Positions 1 through 6,414 of a stretch of DNA of 8,497 nucleotides are shown piece by piece. Source of the stretch: Thermoplasmata archaeon (GTDB lineage: Archaea; Thermoplasmatota; E2; DHVEG-1); the NCBI GenBank assembly GCA_030606465.1, contig JAUWGL010000026.1, positions 1-8,497 on the forward strand. The letters are read 5' to 3'. The notes below the pieces were generated by a model that was not told the DNA's origin, did no database searches, and worked only from the letters and a program-made list of their open reading frames with translations. Numbering within the stretch: the stretch's first letter is position 1; each line of letters opens with the position of its first letter. The position numbers were made by a program, and so were the translations under genes.

Positions 1-195
1 ACCCATAGCCGAAGAAAAAGTCTTAGCAGTCAACGTCTTCGCTAGACCCGGGTAATCCTCAAACAAGATGTGACCATCAGTAAGAATACCGAGTATCACA
101 TATTTCAACATGTTTTTTTTACCAACTACTACAGTTCCTACTTCATCTACAAGTTGTTTACAAACCTGTGATATATCTGTCAGGGTTATACTCAT
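1..195 (-). CDS. MoxR-type AAA+ ATPase, N-terminal fragment (runs off the left edge)
   Basis: Reading the minus strand from 195 gives 65 residues open to the window edge. They match the start of MoxR ATPases: a helical lead-in, VVVGKKNML near residues 22-30, GHILFEDYPGLAKT at 41-54 (Walker A, with K53 and T54 as nucleotide-binding residues), then a helix ending SSAMG. Walker B, the sensors and the lid lie outside the window. MoxR proteins are cytoplasmic ATPases thought to act as chaperones that help assemble or activate partner complexes, often encoded beside DUF58 and transglutaminase/DUF4129 genes, as here. An ATG at 204 is in frame but abuts the GGAGGT at 205-210 with no spacer. The ATG at 195 lies 9 bases past it and overlaps the preceding stop as ATGA, so 195 is preferred. 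Family assignment is firm; the client is inferred to be the membrane proteins encoded upstream. Confidence 0.88.
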   Translation of the reverse strand, partial: MSITLTDISQVCKQLVDEVGTVVVGKKNMLKYVILGILTDGHILFEDYPGLAKTLTAKTFSSAMG

Positions 196-210
196 TCTCT
201 CCATACCTCC
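192..210 (-). promoter_or_regulatory. Shine-Dalgarno and ATGA stop/start overlap at the MoxR gene start
   Basis: On the minus strand, GGAGGT (210-205) is followed by 9 bases and then ATGA (195-192). The ATG begins the MoxR gene and the TGA ends the 178-residue membrane protein gene. The SD lies within the last codons of that upstream gene. This arrangement indicates translational coupling and decides the start of the ATPase. Confidence 0.8.
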
Positions 211-728
211 ATTTTATCTAAAATTTTGTTTATATCCATTAGATATCTCTCCTTTTTATTTGTTTTATCTTTATCAAAAAAACCTTGACTTGGTTTTTTT
301 TCTTTAGGGTCAATGTTTAGAATCCAATTAGAGATTTCTTTGTCTTTTATCAGTGCTCGTAGTTTATTTGGATCATTATTTTTCATTTCAGCTAGTTCTC
401 CAACTGAGAAACCATGTGTTATCCGGATTTTTTCGAAGAACATCATTTCTATGTGGTTTTTTAGTGGTGCATGGTCACTGTAGTCCACAGGCATTGATCT
501 TATGGATTCCGCTAGATGTGTTAGGCTTCCTGTGGCATAGTTTTCATCTGTTATTGGTTTATGTTCCCAGTTCTCTGGTTGTTTAGATCGAATAAAGAGT
601 ACTAGGGCTGCTATTGTTCCTCCAACTATAAGAGTTATCATAAAAAAATACCATAGAGCAGGACCGATAGAGTTGCCTGTAGTTAAAACAGGTATATCTA
701 ATATTACAAGAGTAGATGAAACAGTCAA
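192..728 (-). CDS. Small single-pass membrane protein of unknown function in the MoxR/transglutaminase operon
   Basis: I do not recognise a family. The 178 residues show a short N-terminal segment, one hydrophobic helix at about 22-47 followed by R47-K49, and a polar cytoplasmic region. That region has a probable helical domain at 65-138 (from SLTHLAESIRS to ISNWILNID) and a lysine-rich tail at 140-178. The inside-positive flank suggests N-outside, C-inside topology. The start is TTG at 728; the next Met lies inside the membrane helix. GAGGT (741-737) sits 8 bases before the TTG, a spacing like that of its neighbours. The upstream gene ends 23 bases away and the MoxR gene overlaps its stop, so it is co-transcribed and probably translationally coupled to MoxR. 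Small membrane proteins in similar positions occur in haloarchaeal MoxR/DUF58 clusters (for example DUF7269), but equivalence is only a hypothesis. A likely role is partner or adaptor between MoxR and the large membrane protein. Confidence 0.82.
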   Translation of the reverse strand: MTVSSTLVILDIPVLTTGNSIGPALWYFFMITLIVGGTIAALVLFIRSKQPENWEHKPITDENYATGSLTHLAESIRSMPVDYSDHAPLKNHIEMMFFEKIRITHGFSVGELAEMKNNDPNKLRALIKDKEISNWILNIDPKEKKPSQGFFDKDKTNKKERYLMDINKILDKMEVWRE

Positions 729-742
729 TTATACCTACCTCT
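726..742 (-). promoter_or_regulatory. Shine-Dalgarno supporting a TTG start
   Basis: On the minus strand the segment reads AGAGGTAGGTATAATTG. GAGGT at 741-737 stands 8 bases before TTG (728-726), and no ATG occurs before the membrane helix. This makes TTG the credible initiation codon of the 178-residue protein. Confidence 0.65.
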
Positions 743-751
743 TTATTTATA

Positions 752-3700
752 TTAAGGATACGAATTAGGGTTCATTTCTTTTGTATTTTCAGTTGGATTG
801 CCAACTGACTGGAGATTAACAGGAATGTTAACTGGATTTGATACTATCTCATTTAAACATTTGATAGCCTTGTCACGATCCTCAATACCTATCTCATGTT
901 TACTATAACGGGCTTTCTCAAAAATCTGTGTCAGAGTATACAATCCCTCTGGTGAAATCTTTAAGAAATTTTTTGTAGCCATAGCAAACTCCCTAGGCGT
1001 CTGAAAGGAACCTTTGTGTACACCTTGATGACTCAACCAGTTACACATTTCCTTATAACAGTTCATAACAGATTTCCTATAATCTCCATCAGTTTTAAGA
1101 TCGTTTATAGTATGCAATGCAATCTCTTGGATTGAAGGGCCTTCTTGATTTCTTTGTTTTTTAAACATCATAATAACACCTACCACTATAATTATTATAA
1201 GCACAGCTATCAATATAAACCAATAAATATTTTGTGCTTCATCCTGAGGCTTTTGTTCTTCAACATAACCCGATGGCACGATTTTAACATCTTTGGAATC
1301 ATATGAAGATAAATAGATGTTGTTGCCATCAAAATCTGCTTCTATTGTACTAGGTCCTAGAGCGGCTGTAGATGAAATATTATATGTAACATTGAATGTT
1401 CCATCTGAGCTAGTTCTAACATCACCGCTATAAAGATCCCAGTTGATACGTATTAACACGTTTTCAACTGGTTGACCAATGTTATCTTTTAATGTACCAC
1501 CGATAATTATCGTCTCGTTTTGTTCAAGGTTTGTTTTAGATGGAGATGTTATTGTAAGCTGTGTTTCTGATTGTACAAATATGATTTCCTCTGCGTTAGC
1601 CTCAGCAAATGTTTCATTACCCGGGTATTGTGTTCTAACAGTAATATTTCCAAGAGATGAATCCGTTGGTACATTAATGATCTTTTCAAATGTTCCTTCT
1701 GAAGATGTCGTAGTCGTCGAAGCCTGTTCTCTATCATAATAAATAACTATTTGCGAACCTGGTAAAGCACTGCCCGATCCATCAGTAAGCTTTCCTTGAA
1801 TACTTAATTGATCGCCTCTTTTAACAGCAGTTAATGTTATATTGTCCATTTCTAAACTGGTTCTCATATCTCTTACAACTACTGTTTGACTATCCTGCGA
1901 TGAACCAAGATACTCATCACCATTAAAAACTGCAGAGATCACAAAATTTCCAAACGTATTAATTCTGTAAGGATAATAAAATTCCCCTTGGCCGTTGGTA
2001 TTTATATATCCAATATATGATCCATTTCGGTAGATATTGATTTTTTTGTAACTTAACAGCTCTTCACCATCGTCATATAAAATACCTTTAATCTCAAGGT
2101 CATCCCGAAGACCCACGGATTGTACCATGTCTAAACTTAGTGTTGTGTTTGAAGAAATATTAATTATTGGATCTGTCCATGATCCACAATATGTATCAGT
2201 TGAAAGTGCATGTGCGATAACATGATTTTTTCCAACTGATGCCTCATTTGGTACATTACATTGTATAAAAAACCGTCCACTGTCATCTGTTTGTCCAACT
2301 CCAGTTAAATAACCTGGAATGATTTTATTTTTTGTTACAAAAATCAATACATACAGATCAGGTAACCCTGTTTGACTCAGATCTCTAACATAGCCTTCCA
2401 CGTTGAAGTACCCTAATTTAGAGGCATTAGATGAAACATGTGATATAGTAGTAGTCGTGTTCAATAGATCTGGTGAACATTTCTCGCTGCCATCTCCATC
2501 GCCCCATGGCCAAACAATATCTCCACCATCGCCGTCTCCGTCACCATCTCCGTCTCCATCACCATCGCTATCACCATCTCCTGGTTTATTACCATTACTG
2601 AATGGATCATATTCATTTGGATTTGAGGTGCTACCTCCACATCCTCCAAGCTGAACCTCCATCCAACCCTCATTTGGAATGTACATCTCCACAAAAGCAT
2701 GACATTCATTTTTAACTAATCTTGTCGGAATCCCAATAGAATTAGCCGTAACAAAACATGCAAAAGATCTAACATAACAACAGCCATGTTGATACAACGC
2801 CATTGCTAAATATGAATCTGGTTCTTCATCCTCAGATGGTATATCCCCTGGTGTAAAACTAGAAAAGTAATCATATAAAGTGTTAACAATTTTTTTCAGA
2901 TTTTTTTCACCGGTTAGTCCAAGTTTTTCTATAACAGTATTTGCCTTTGCTATCACTGATGATGGTGGTGTAATTTTTTCGTCTTTAATGTCATCAAGTG
3001 TTAAACTAGTGGGTATGTAAAAAGTGTAATAAGATGAATCTGCACTTGTAGTAAAGGTTAATATTGCTTCACCATAAGAACGAGACGATTTAACATAGTA
3101 ATTATCTGCTCCATCTTTGTAGAAATCTAAATTTGTATTTGGATAAACACTATATGTATGTATTCTCGCATTTGGAGCAACAGAAGGAATACGTATATAT
3201 TTGTATGACAATTCAAGATTTATAATACCTGTGAACACATTTTCATATTTTTTATCTGATAACTCTATTTTGGATAAAGAATTATCACTAACATATGCTG
3301 TGTAATCTCCATTAATTGCATCATAAACTTCCAAACGTTTTCTACCAGCTAGATATGGATCAAAAACTGCGATACATGTTGGATCTGTATGATAACCATT
3401 TCTACTTGGGCCACTAGTTGGAGATGTATCTGTTCCACCATAAGTTAAATCACTAGGGTTTTGAGGACCAGCTGGTGTATTATCTTTACCATCAGGTATT
3501 CCATCACCGTCTGTATCTGGATCAGATGGATCTGTTCCTAGATCTAGTTCATCTCCATCTGAAAGACCATCATTATCGGAATCTTCATCTAAAATATTTG
3601 GAATCCCATCGTTATCAACATCCCCATTTGGTGAATAACTTTCATCAGAATATTTTTCAGATAGACTTTTCCAAAAAGTGTATTCTTCATAATCATTTAT

Positions 3701-3880
3701 ACCATCATTATCGGAATCTTTATCCATTGGGTCAGTGCCTATTTTTTCTTCCTCGTTATCGCTAAGCCCGTCTCCATCTCTATCAATGGTTTGGACACCA
3801 TGTATTAAATTACTAATTGACCATAGTAAAATAAGAAAAACAATTACTGCAGCAATAATTATATGTGTTTTTTTCTGCAA
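752..3880 (-). CDS. Large two-pass membrane protein: TSP3-like repeats, transglutaminase-like core, Ig-like stalk, cytoplasmic DUF4129-like domain
   Basis: Of 1042 residues, 6-22 form an N-terminal membrane helix, 33-133 are Asp-rich TSP3-like calcium-binding repeats, and 310-415 are a transglutaminase-like core. Residues 434-464 are an Asp/Gly linker, about 475-868 hold four Ig-like modules, 885-906 form a second membrane helix, and 911-1015 resemble DUF4129 (RKSVMNCYKEM, TPREFA, LTQIFEKARYS). The ends would be cytoplasmic and the bulk outside. In the core, GCCYVRS carries the expected catalytic Cys (C368, 14 residues before GIPTR) and ECHAFVEMY the His (H394). The usual Asp after GW is Gln (Q410), so classical triad activity is uncertain. 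Eleven N-x-S/T sequons lie in 474-834 and none before. The TTG start at 3880 has GGAGG 9 bases upstream. It is the first visible gene of the operon with the small membrane protein and MoxR. Whether it acts on peptides, cross-links surface proteins or only binds them is unknown. Confidence 0.9.
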   Translation of the reverse strand: MQKKTHIIIAAVIVFLILLWSISNLIHGVQTIDRDGDGLSDNEEEKIGTDPMDKDSDNDGINDYEEYTFWKSLSEKYSDESYSPNGDVDNDGIPNILDEDSDNDGLSDGDELDLGTDPSDPDTDGDGIPDGKDNTPAGPQNPSDLTYGGTDTSPTSGPSRNGYHTDPTCIAVFDPYLAGRKRLEVYDAINGDYTAYVSDNSLSKIELSDKKYENVFTGIINLELSYKYIRIPSVAPNARIHTYSVYPNTNLDFYKDGADNYYVKSSRSYGEAILTFTTSADSSYYTFYIPTSLTLDDIKDEKITPPSSVIAKANTVIEKLGLTGEKNLKKIVNTLYDYFSSFTPGDIPSEDEEPDSYLAMALYQHGCCYVRSFACFVTANSIGIPTRLVKNECHAFVEMYIPNEGWMEVQLGGCGGSTSNPNEYDPFSNGNKPGDGDSDGDGDGDGDGDGDGGDIVWPWGDGDGSEKCSPDLLNTTTTISHVSSNASKLGYFNVEGYVRDLSQTGLPDLYVLIFVTKNKIIPGYLTGVGQTDDSGRFFIQCNVPNEASVGKNHVIAHALSTDTYCGSWTDPIINISSNTTLSLDMVQSVGLRDDLEIKGILYDDGEELLSYKKINIYRNGSYIGYINTNGQGEFYYPYRINTFGNFVISAVFNGDEYLGSSQDSQTVVVRDMRTSLEMDNITLTAVKRGDQLSIQGKLTDGSGSALPGSQIVIYYDREQASTTTTSSEGTFEKIINVPTDSSLGNITVRTQYPGNETFAEANAEEIIFVQSETQLTITSPSKTNLEQNETIIIGGTLKDNIGQPVENVLIRINWDLYSGDVRTSSDGTFNVTYNISSTAALGPSTIEADFDGNNIYLSSYDSKDVKIVPSGYVEEQKPQDEAQNIYWFILIAVLIIIIVVGVIMMFKKQRNQEGPSIQEIALHTINDLKTDGDYRKSVMNCYKEMCNWLSHQGVHKGSFQTPREFAMATKNFLKISPEGLYTLTQIFEKARYSKHEIGIEDRDKAIKCLNEIVSNPVNIPVNLQSVGNPTENTKEMNPNSYP
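1277..2458 (-). repeat. Four divergent Ig-like modules of the stalk
   Basis: Residues of about 475-585, 586-670, 671-770 and 771-868 share a pattern: an opening strand with TT or SL, G-x-L-x-D or a similar turn, GLP/ALP/QPV before a strand, an SSDGTF-type turn, and a closing strand such as VVVRD, IFVQ or VKIV. The similarity is structural rather than close in sequence, so boundaries are approximate. The modules resemble bacterial Ig-like or carboxypeptidase-regulatory-like folds. They carry all eleven sequons of the extracellular part and probably form a glycosylated stalk. Confidence 0.6.
2489..2581 (-). repeat. Imperfect hexanucleotide tract encoding an Asp/Gly-rich linker
   Basis: The minus strand encodes a run of alternating Gly and Asp at residues 434-453, a short hydrophobic break with two Trp (about 455-460), and then GDGDG. 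Codons vary (GAT/GAC and GGT/GGA/GGC), so the tract is not a clean hexamer array. It separates the transglutaminase-like core from the stalk and may be a flexible or calcium-binding hinge. Confidence 0.8.
3482..3784 (-). other. TSP3-like calcium-binding repeat region
   Basis: Residues 33-133 contain repeated DxDxDG-type loops: DRDGDGLSDNEE, DKDSDNDGINDYEE, DVDNDGIPN, DEDSDNDGLSDGDE and DPDTDGDGIPDG, with GTDP spacers at 48-51 and 115-118. This is the pattern of thrombospondin type 3 repeats, where Asp side chains coordinate calcium. It lies just outside the first membrane helix, so this arm is probably rigid only when calcium is bound. Confidence 0.85.
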
Positions 3881-3894
3881 TCTATATTTCCTCC
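3878..3894 (-). promoter_or_regulatory. Shine-Dalgarno deciding the TTG start of the transglutaminase-like gene
   Basis: GGAGG (minus strand, 3894-3890) lies 9 bases before TTG (3880-3878). The protein then starts MQKKTH followed directly by the membrane helix, as expected for a true N terminus. The 9-base spacing matches that of the MoxR gene in the same operon. Confidence 0.75.
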
Positions 3895-3966
3895 AATGAG
3901 AGCAAAGTCATCAGTATAATTTAACTGAATCTAAACATCTACTAAAACAATTTTCCATTATTAAAA

Positions 3967-3980
3967 CTTATAAATTTCAC
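3967..3980 (-). promoter_or_regulatory. Putative archaeal promoter (BRE/TATA) of the minus-strand operon
   Basis: The minus strand reads GTGAAATTTATAAG, a good TATA box (TTTATAAG, 3974-3967) preceded by a GAAA stretch of the kind that binds TFB. Initiation about 25 bases downstream (near 3945) would give a leader of roughly 60 bases containing the SD. It is the best candidate for the operon promoter. Confidence 0.55.
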
Positions 3981-3989
3981 AAGACATGC

Positions 3990-3997
3990 TTATATAT
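3990..3997 (+). promoter_or_regulatory. Putative TATA box of the divergent KNH-repeat gene
   Basis: TTATATAT lies on the plus strand about 25 bases before a likely start site near 4018-4022, giving a leader of about 50 bases before ATG 4070. It sits only about 23 bases from the oppositely directed TATA box at 3967-3974, so the two transcription complexes should overlap. The BRE is weak. Confidence 0.5.
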
Positions 3998-4018
3998 TAT
4001 CATTTTGTTTTTTGATAC

Positions 4019-4039
4019 AACAATAAATACATGATTGTT
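4019..4039. repeat. Short inverted repeat at the predicted transcription start
   Basis: AACAAT (4019-4024) and ATTGTT (4034-4039) are exact inverted repeats separated by 9 bases. They straddle or immediately follow the predicted start of the plus-strand transcript. This could be an operator or a weak leader hairpin. Six-base arms in AT-rich DNA can occur by chance. Confidence 0.3.
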
Positions 4040-4052
4040 AATAATCCTTGAA

Positions 4053-4072
4053 GAGGTGTAGATGCATAGATG
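4053..4072 (+). promoter_or_regulatory. Shine-Dalgarno and start of the KNH-repeat gene
   Basis: GAGGTG (4053-4058) precedes ATG 4070 by 11 bases. Another ATG at 4062 is only 3 bases from the SD and opens a three-codon frame (ATG CAT AGA TGA) overlapping the real start. The 4070 start yields a proper signal peptide and is preferred. Confidence 0.65.
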
Positions 4073-5812
4073 AATAAGCAATTGCTCACAGCTACAGTAG
4101 TAATCATATTGACAGGCATTGGTTTTTTATCAATTATCAGTGAAAACGTTGTTGCTGCACCTGGATGGATCACTGTTTACTCTCCATCATCAGGAGCTAC
4201 ATATTACGAGGGTAGCACTATGTATATAAGCTGGGGTTCATCAGATGTAGGAAACTATGTCAGAATTGAACTTTATAAAACTGGATATTTATTCACAACT
4301 ATTTCTTCAAACACAAGCAATGATGGAAGTTATTCATGGACCATACCCAGTGGATATTCATCAAGTTCTTACTATAGAATAAGAGTAACAAGCATATTAC
4401 ACGCTAGTGATTATGATGACAGTGATCATTTTTACATAAATGAAAAATCCATAACCGTAACCTCACCATATGCAGGGCAAACCCTTTACCAAGGAGACAC
4501 ACACACCATAAGATGGACCTCAGAGAACACAGGGTATTATTTCAAAGTTGATCTGTATAAAAGCGGGTCATATGTTAAAACAATTACTTCAAGCAAATAC
4601 AGCTACGGTGGTTACGGTAGCTATTCATGGGCAATATTATCTGATCTATCTATTAGTTCATTGTATAAGATAAAAATAACAGATACAAGTGACGGCAGTG
4701 TTTATGGTTATAGTGGAGAATTTTCAATAGATAGAAGATCCATAAAGATAACATCTCCAGCTGGTGGTGAAACATGGTTTAAAGGAGAAATGTACACAAT
4801 AACATGGACTTCAAAAAACGCAGGGAGTCAAGTATCAATCAAATACAAAAAAGAACATGCCTATTATTATAGCACAATCGACCTATATGAACCAAATGAT
4901 GGAATCTATGAATGGACAATTCCAAGTAGTCTCGACTTAAGTTACAACTATCAAATAAAGATTACAAGCAATTCATATTCAAATGTGGATGATATAAGTG
5001 AAAGTTTCTCTATAGATGAACGATATATAGATATCAGCTCACCAAGTTGGGATGATAAATGGCTTCCTAATGAAACCCATGTTATAGAATGGGAGTCAAA
5101 AAACGCAGGAAATCAAGTTGACATATGGCTGTTAAAAAATGATGCGCATTATGCCACTATTGCTACGAATGTTAATAACAGCGGGGGTTACAACTGGATA
5201 TTTCAAAATATCTTCGACGCTGATTCTGATTATAAAATCCAAATAATGAGTAAGGGATATAACAATGTTTATGATCAAAGTGAAGAGTTTACCATTGGAG
5301 GACAAACTATAACTATTACTTCACCAGCAGATGGTGACACATGGTACAAGGAAGAATCCTACATCATCACCTGGATTTCAAAAAATGCTGGAGATTTTGT
5401 AAATATTAAACTGTATAAGGACGGAGATTATTATTGTACTATAGCTTCAAATGTCGAAAATAACGGTGAATATAGATGGAGTGAGATCTCCTCTGATATA
5501 TCACCAGGCTCTTCTTATCAGATACGGATAGATAGCGTTTCATATAATGATGTTTATGGTTTGAGTGAAGGAAGTTTTACAATAGAGGAGACTTTTCTCC
5601 AAAAGATATCAGGACCAATACTACTTATTGGGGCAATTGGTGGTATCATTTTGGTAGCCTTAGTAATATTTTTTAAACTGAAAAAAAGGTGGTTAAAACC
5701 TGAAAAAGATGCATCAGACACAGTAAATTTAGGGGTGGCTCAAGCAGGGATTAATAAAAAAGAGGCTAATCAAGATGAATATGATCAGATATGGGAAGGC
5801 AATGACATATAA
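4070..5812 (+). CDS. Secreted, membrane-anchored surface protein with five KNH-like repeats
   Basis: The 580-residue protein has an N-terminal hydrophobic signal segment (5-22, with a plausible cleavage near A29-A30 before PGW). Five repeats of about 95 residues follow (33-126, 127-223, 224-318, 319-412, 413-507), then a membrane helix at 513-536 followed by KLKKRW and a charged cytoplasmic tail of about 45 residues. The repeats resemble the Kre9/KNH-type domain often labelled Ser-Thr-rich GPI-anchored family (PF10342), a beta-sandwich found in many archaeal and bacterial surface proteins. No catalytic motif is visible. Sequons occur at N81, N334 and N369, and the extracellular part has a single Cys (C456). 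A scaffold, adhesin or ligand-binding role is plausible but unproven. It is transcribed away from the transglutaminase-like operon from a shared intergenic region, suggesting possible joint regulation. No clear terminator is seen after it. Confidence 0.9.
   Translation: MNKQLLTATVVIILTGIGFLSIISENVVAAPGWITVYSPSSGATYYEGSTMYISWGSSDVGNYVRIELYKTGYLFTTISSNTSNDGSYSWTIPSGYSSSSYYRIRVTSILHASDYDDSDHFYINEKSITVTSPYAGQTLYQGDTHTIRWTSENTGYYFKVDLYKSGSYVKTITSSKYSYGGYGSYSWAILSDLSISSLYKIKITDTSDGSVYGYSGEFSIDRRSIKITSPAGGETWFKGEMYTITWTSKNAGSQVSIKYKKEHAYYYSTIDLYEPNDGIYEWTIPSSLDLSYNYQIKITSNSYSNVDDISESFSIDERYIDISSPSWDDKWLPNETHVIEWESKNAGNQVDIWLLKNDAHYATIATNVNNSGGYNWIFQNIFDADSDYKIQIMSKGYNNVYDQSEEFTIGGQTITITSPADGDTWYKEESYIITWISKNAGDFVNIKLYKDGDYYCTIASNVENNGEYRWSEISSDISPGSSYQIRIDSVSYNDVYGLSEGSFTIEETFLQKISGPILLIGAIGGIILVALVIFFKLKKRWLKPEKDASDTVNLGVAQAGINKKEANQDEYDQIWEGNDI
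4166..5590 (+). repeat. Five tandem KNH-like protein repeats
   Basis: Each unit follows the plan I-x-I-x-S-P, G-x-T-W/Y, I-x-W, S-K-N-A-G, V-x-I-x-L-Y-K, G-x-Y-x-W, Y-x-I-x-I and finally S-x-x-F-x-I. Units start near 4166, 4448, 4739, 5024 and 5306. SKNAG is exact in units 3, 4 and 5, becoming SENTG in unit 2 and SSDVG in unit 1. The membrane-proximal copies are therefore closer to one another than the outermost one. DNA identity between units is low, so these are old duplications. Confidence 0.88.
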
Positions 5813-5847
5813 GTGAAAGTTACTGGTTTTACATGCAGTAAAGAATA

Positions 5848-5855
5848 AAATATAC
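5848..5855 (+). promoter_or_regulatory. Putative TATA box for a leaderless zinc-ribbon transcript
   Basis: AAATATAC is centred about 25 bases before ATG 5877, with purine-rich GTAAAGAAT just upstream as a possible BRE. No Shine-Dalgarno precedes the ATG. The spacing fits transcription starting at or very near the start codon. Confidence 0.45.
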
Positions 5856-5876
5856 AAAATCTATATCAACGTTTAT

Positions 5877-6344
5877 ATGACAACAAAAAAAATGGAAGCA
5901 GAGAGAAAGTATGAATGCCATAGATGCTGGGTTGAAATGAATAAAGAAGAAGTAGAAACTTTTGGACCAAATATTGTTATAGATGTTTGCCCTAAATGTC
6001 AAGGGATATGGTTAGACAAAGATGAACTTGGTAAACTATTAAAAGATAGAAAGCTGACCAATTATTTAACTAAACATATTGGAACAAAAAGTAGAAGCCC
6101 GATGGTATGTCCTAAATGTGGAAATACAATGGATATAGAAAAAGCTGATGACATTGAGGTTGATGTGTGTTTAACTTGTGGAGGGGTTTGGCTGGATCAG
6201 GGTGAACTTGATGCTTTAAAATCCAAATCAGAGGAAGGATTTAAAGGTGACGAGTTAGCGAAACAGGAAGAACTAGAGGAAGAGCAGCGTTATAAGAGAC
6301 GCAATTCACCTTTGCACCGCTTCCTTGGAAAACTCTCCAGATGA
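5877..6344 (+). CDS. Double TFIIB-type zinc-ribbon protein
   Basis: The 155 residues contain two copies of the TFIIB-type zinc-finger family (PF13453-like). The first has C14/C17 and C38/C41 followed by GIWLDKDEL; the second has C78/C81 and C98/C101 followed by GVWLDQGEL. All eight zinc-binding Cys are present. A charged tail at 115-155 (EELEEEQRYKRR) is probably helical. No signal peptide or membrane helix is present, so it is cytoplasmic. Family members are small proteins of poorly known function, often single-ribbon. The similarity to TFIIB is limited to the metal site, so a role as a general transcription factor should not be assumed. The start is ATG 5877 by TATA spacing; an in-frame ATG at 5892 (MEAERK) is the alternative. 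It lies 64 bases after the KNH gene, probably with its own promoter, and converges on the amylase gene. Confidence 0.88.
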   Translation: MTTKKMEAERKYECHRCWVEMNKEEVETFGPNIVIDVCPKCQGIWLDKDELGKLLKDRKLTNYLTKHIGTKSRSPMVCPKCGNTMDIEKADDIEVDVCLTCGGVWLDQGELDALKSKSEEGFKGDELAKQEELEEEQRYKRRNSPLHRFLGKLSR

Positions 6345-6414
6345 TATCCCATTAATTCCTGTTTATAATATGTCAGCACATACTTTGCAAAGAAATAAAC
6401 ATATGTGTAATAAG
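6345..6414. other. Convergent intergenic gap without a clear terminator
   Basis: These 70 bases separate the stops of the zinc-ribbon and amylase genes. I see no strong hairpin and no long T-run on either strand, only short AT stretches. Any termination signal here would be a weak archaeal T-rich one. Confidence 0.4.

Noticed and set aside
196..204. Earlier in-frame ATG at 204 for MoxR
   Set aside because: It directly abuts the GGAGGT with no spacer. The ATG at 195 has a 9-base spacer and the ATGA overlap.
110..586. Plus-strand open frames opposite the small membrane protein and MoxR start
   Set aside because: They are antisense to genes with good SD sites and operon junctions, and they encode low-complexity hydrophobic sequence.
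2403..2654. Plus-strand open frame with a Ser-Pro repeat
   Set aside because: It is the complement of the Asp/Gly-coding tract inside the large membrane protein. It has no SD, and its repeat is explained by the opposite strand.
3475..3765. Plus-strand open frame rich in His, Tyr and Leu
   Set aside because: It mirrors the Asp-rich TSP3-like region on the minus strand. It has no family features or start signals.
3912..3922. Second TATA-like element closer to the transglutaminase-like gene
   Set aside because: Initiation from it would start at or inside the SD, so the BRE/TATA element at 3967-3980 is a better promoter.
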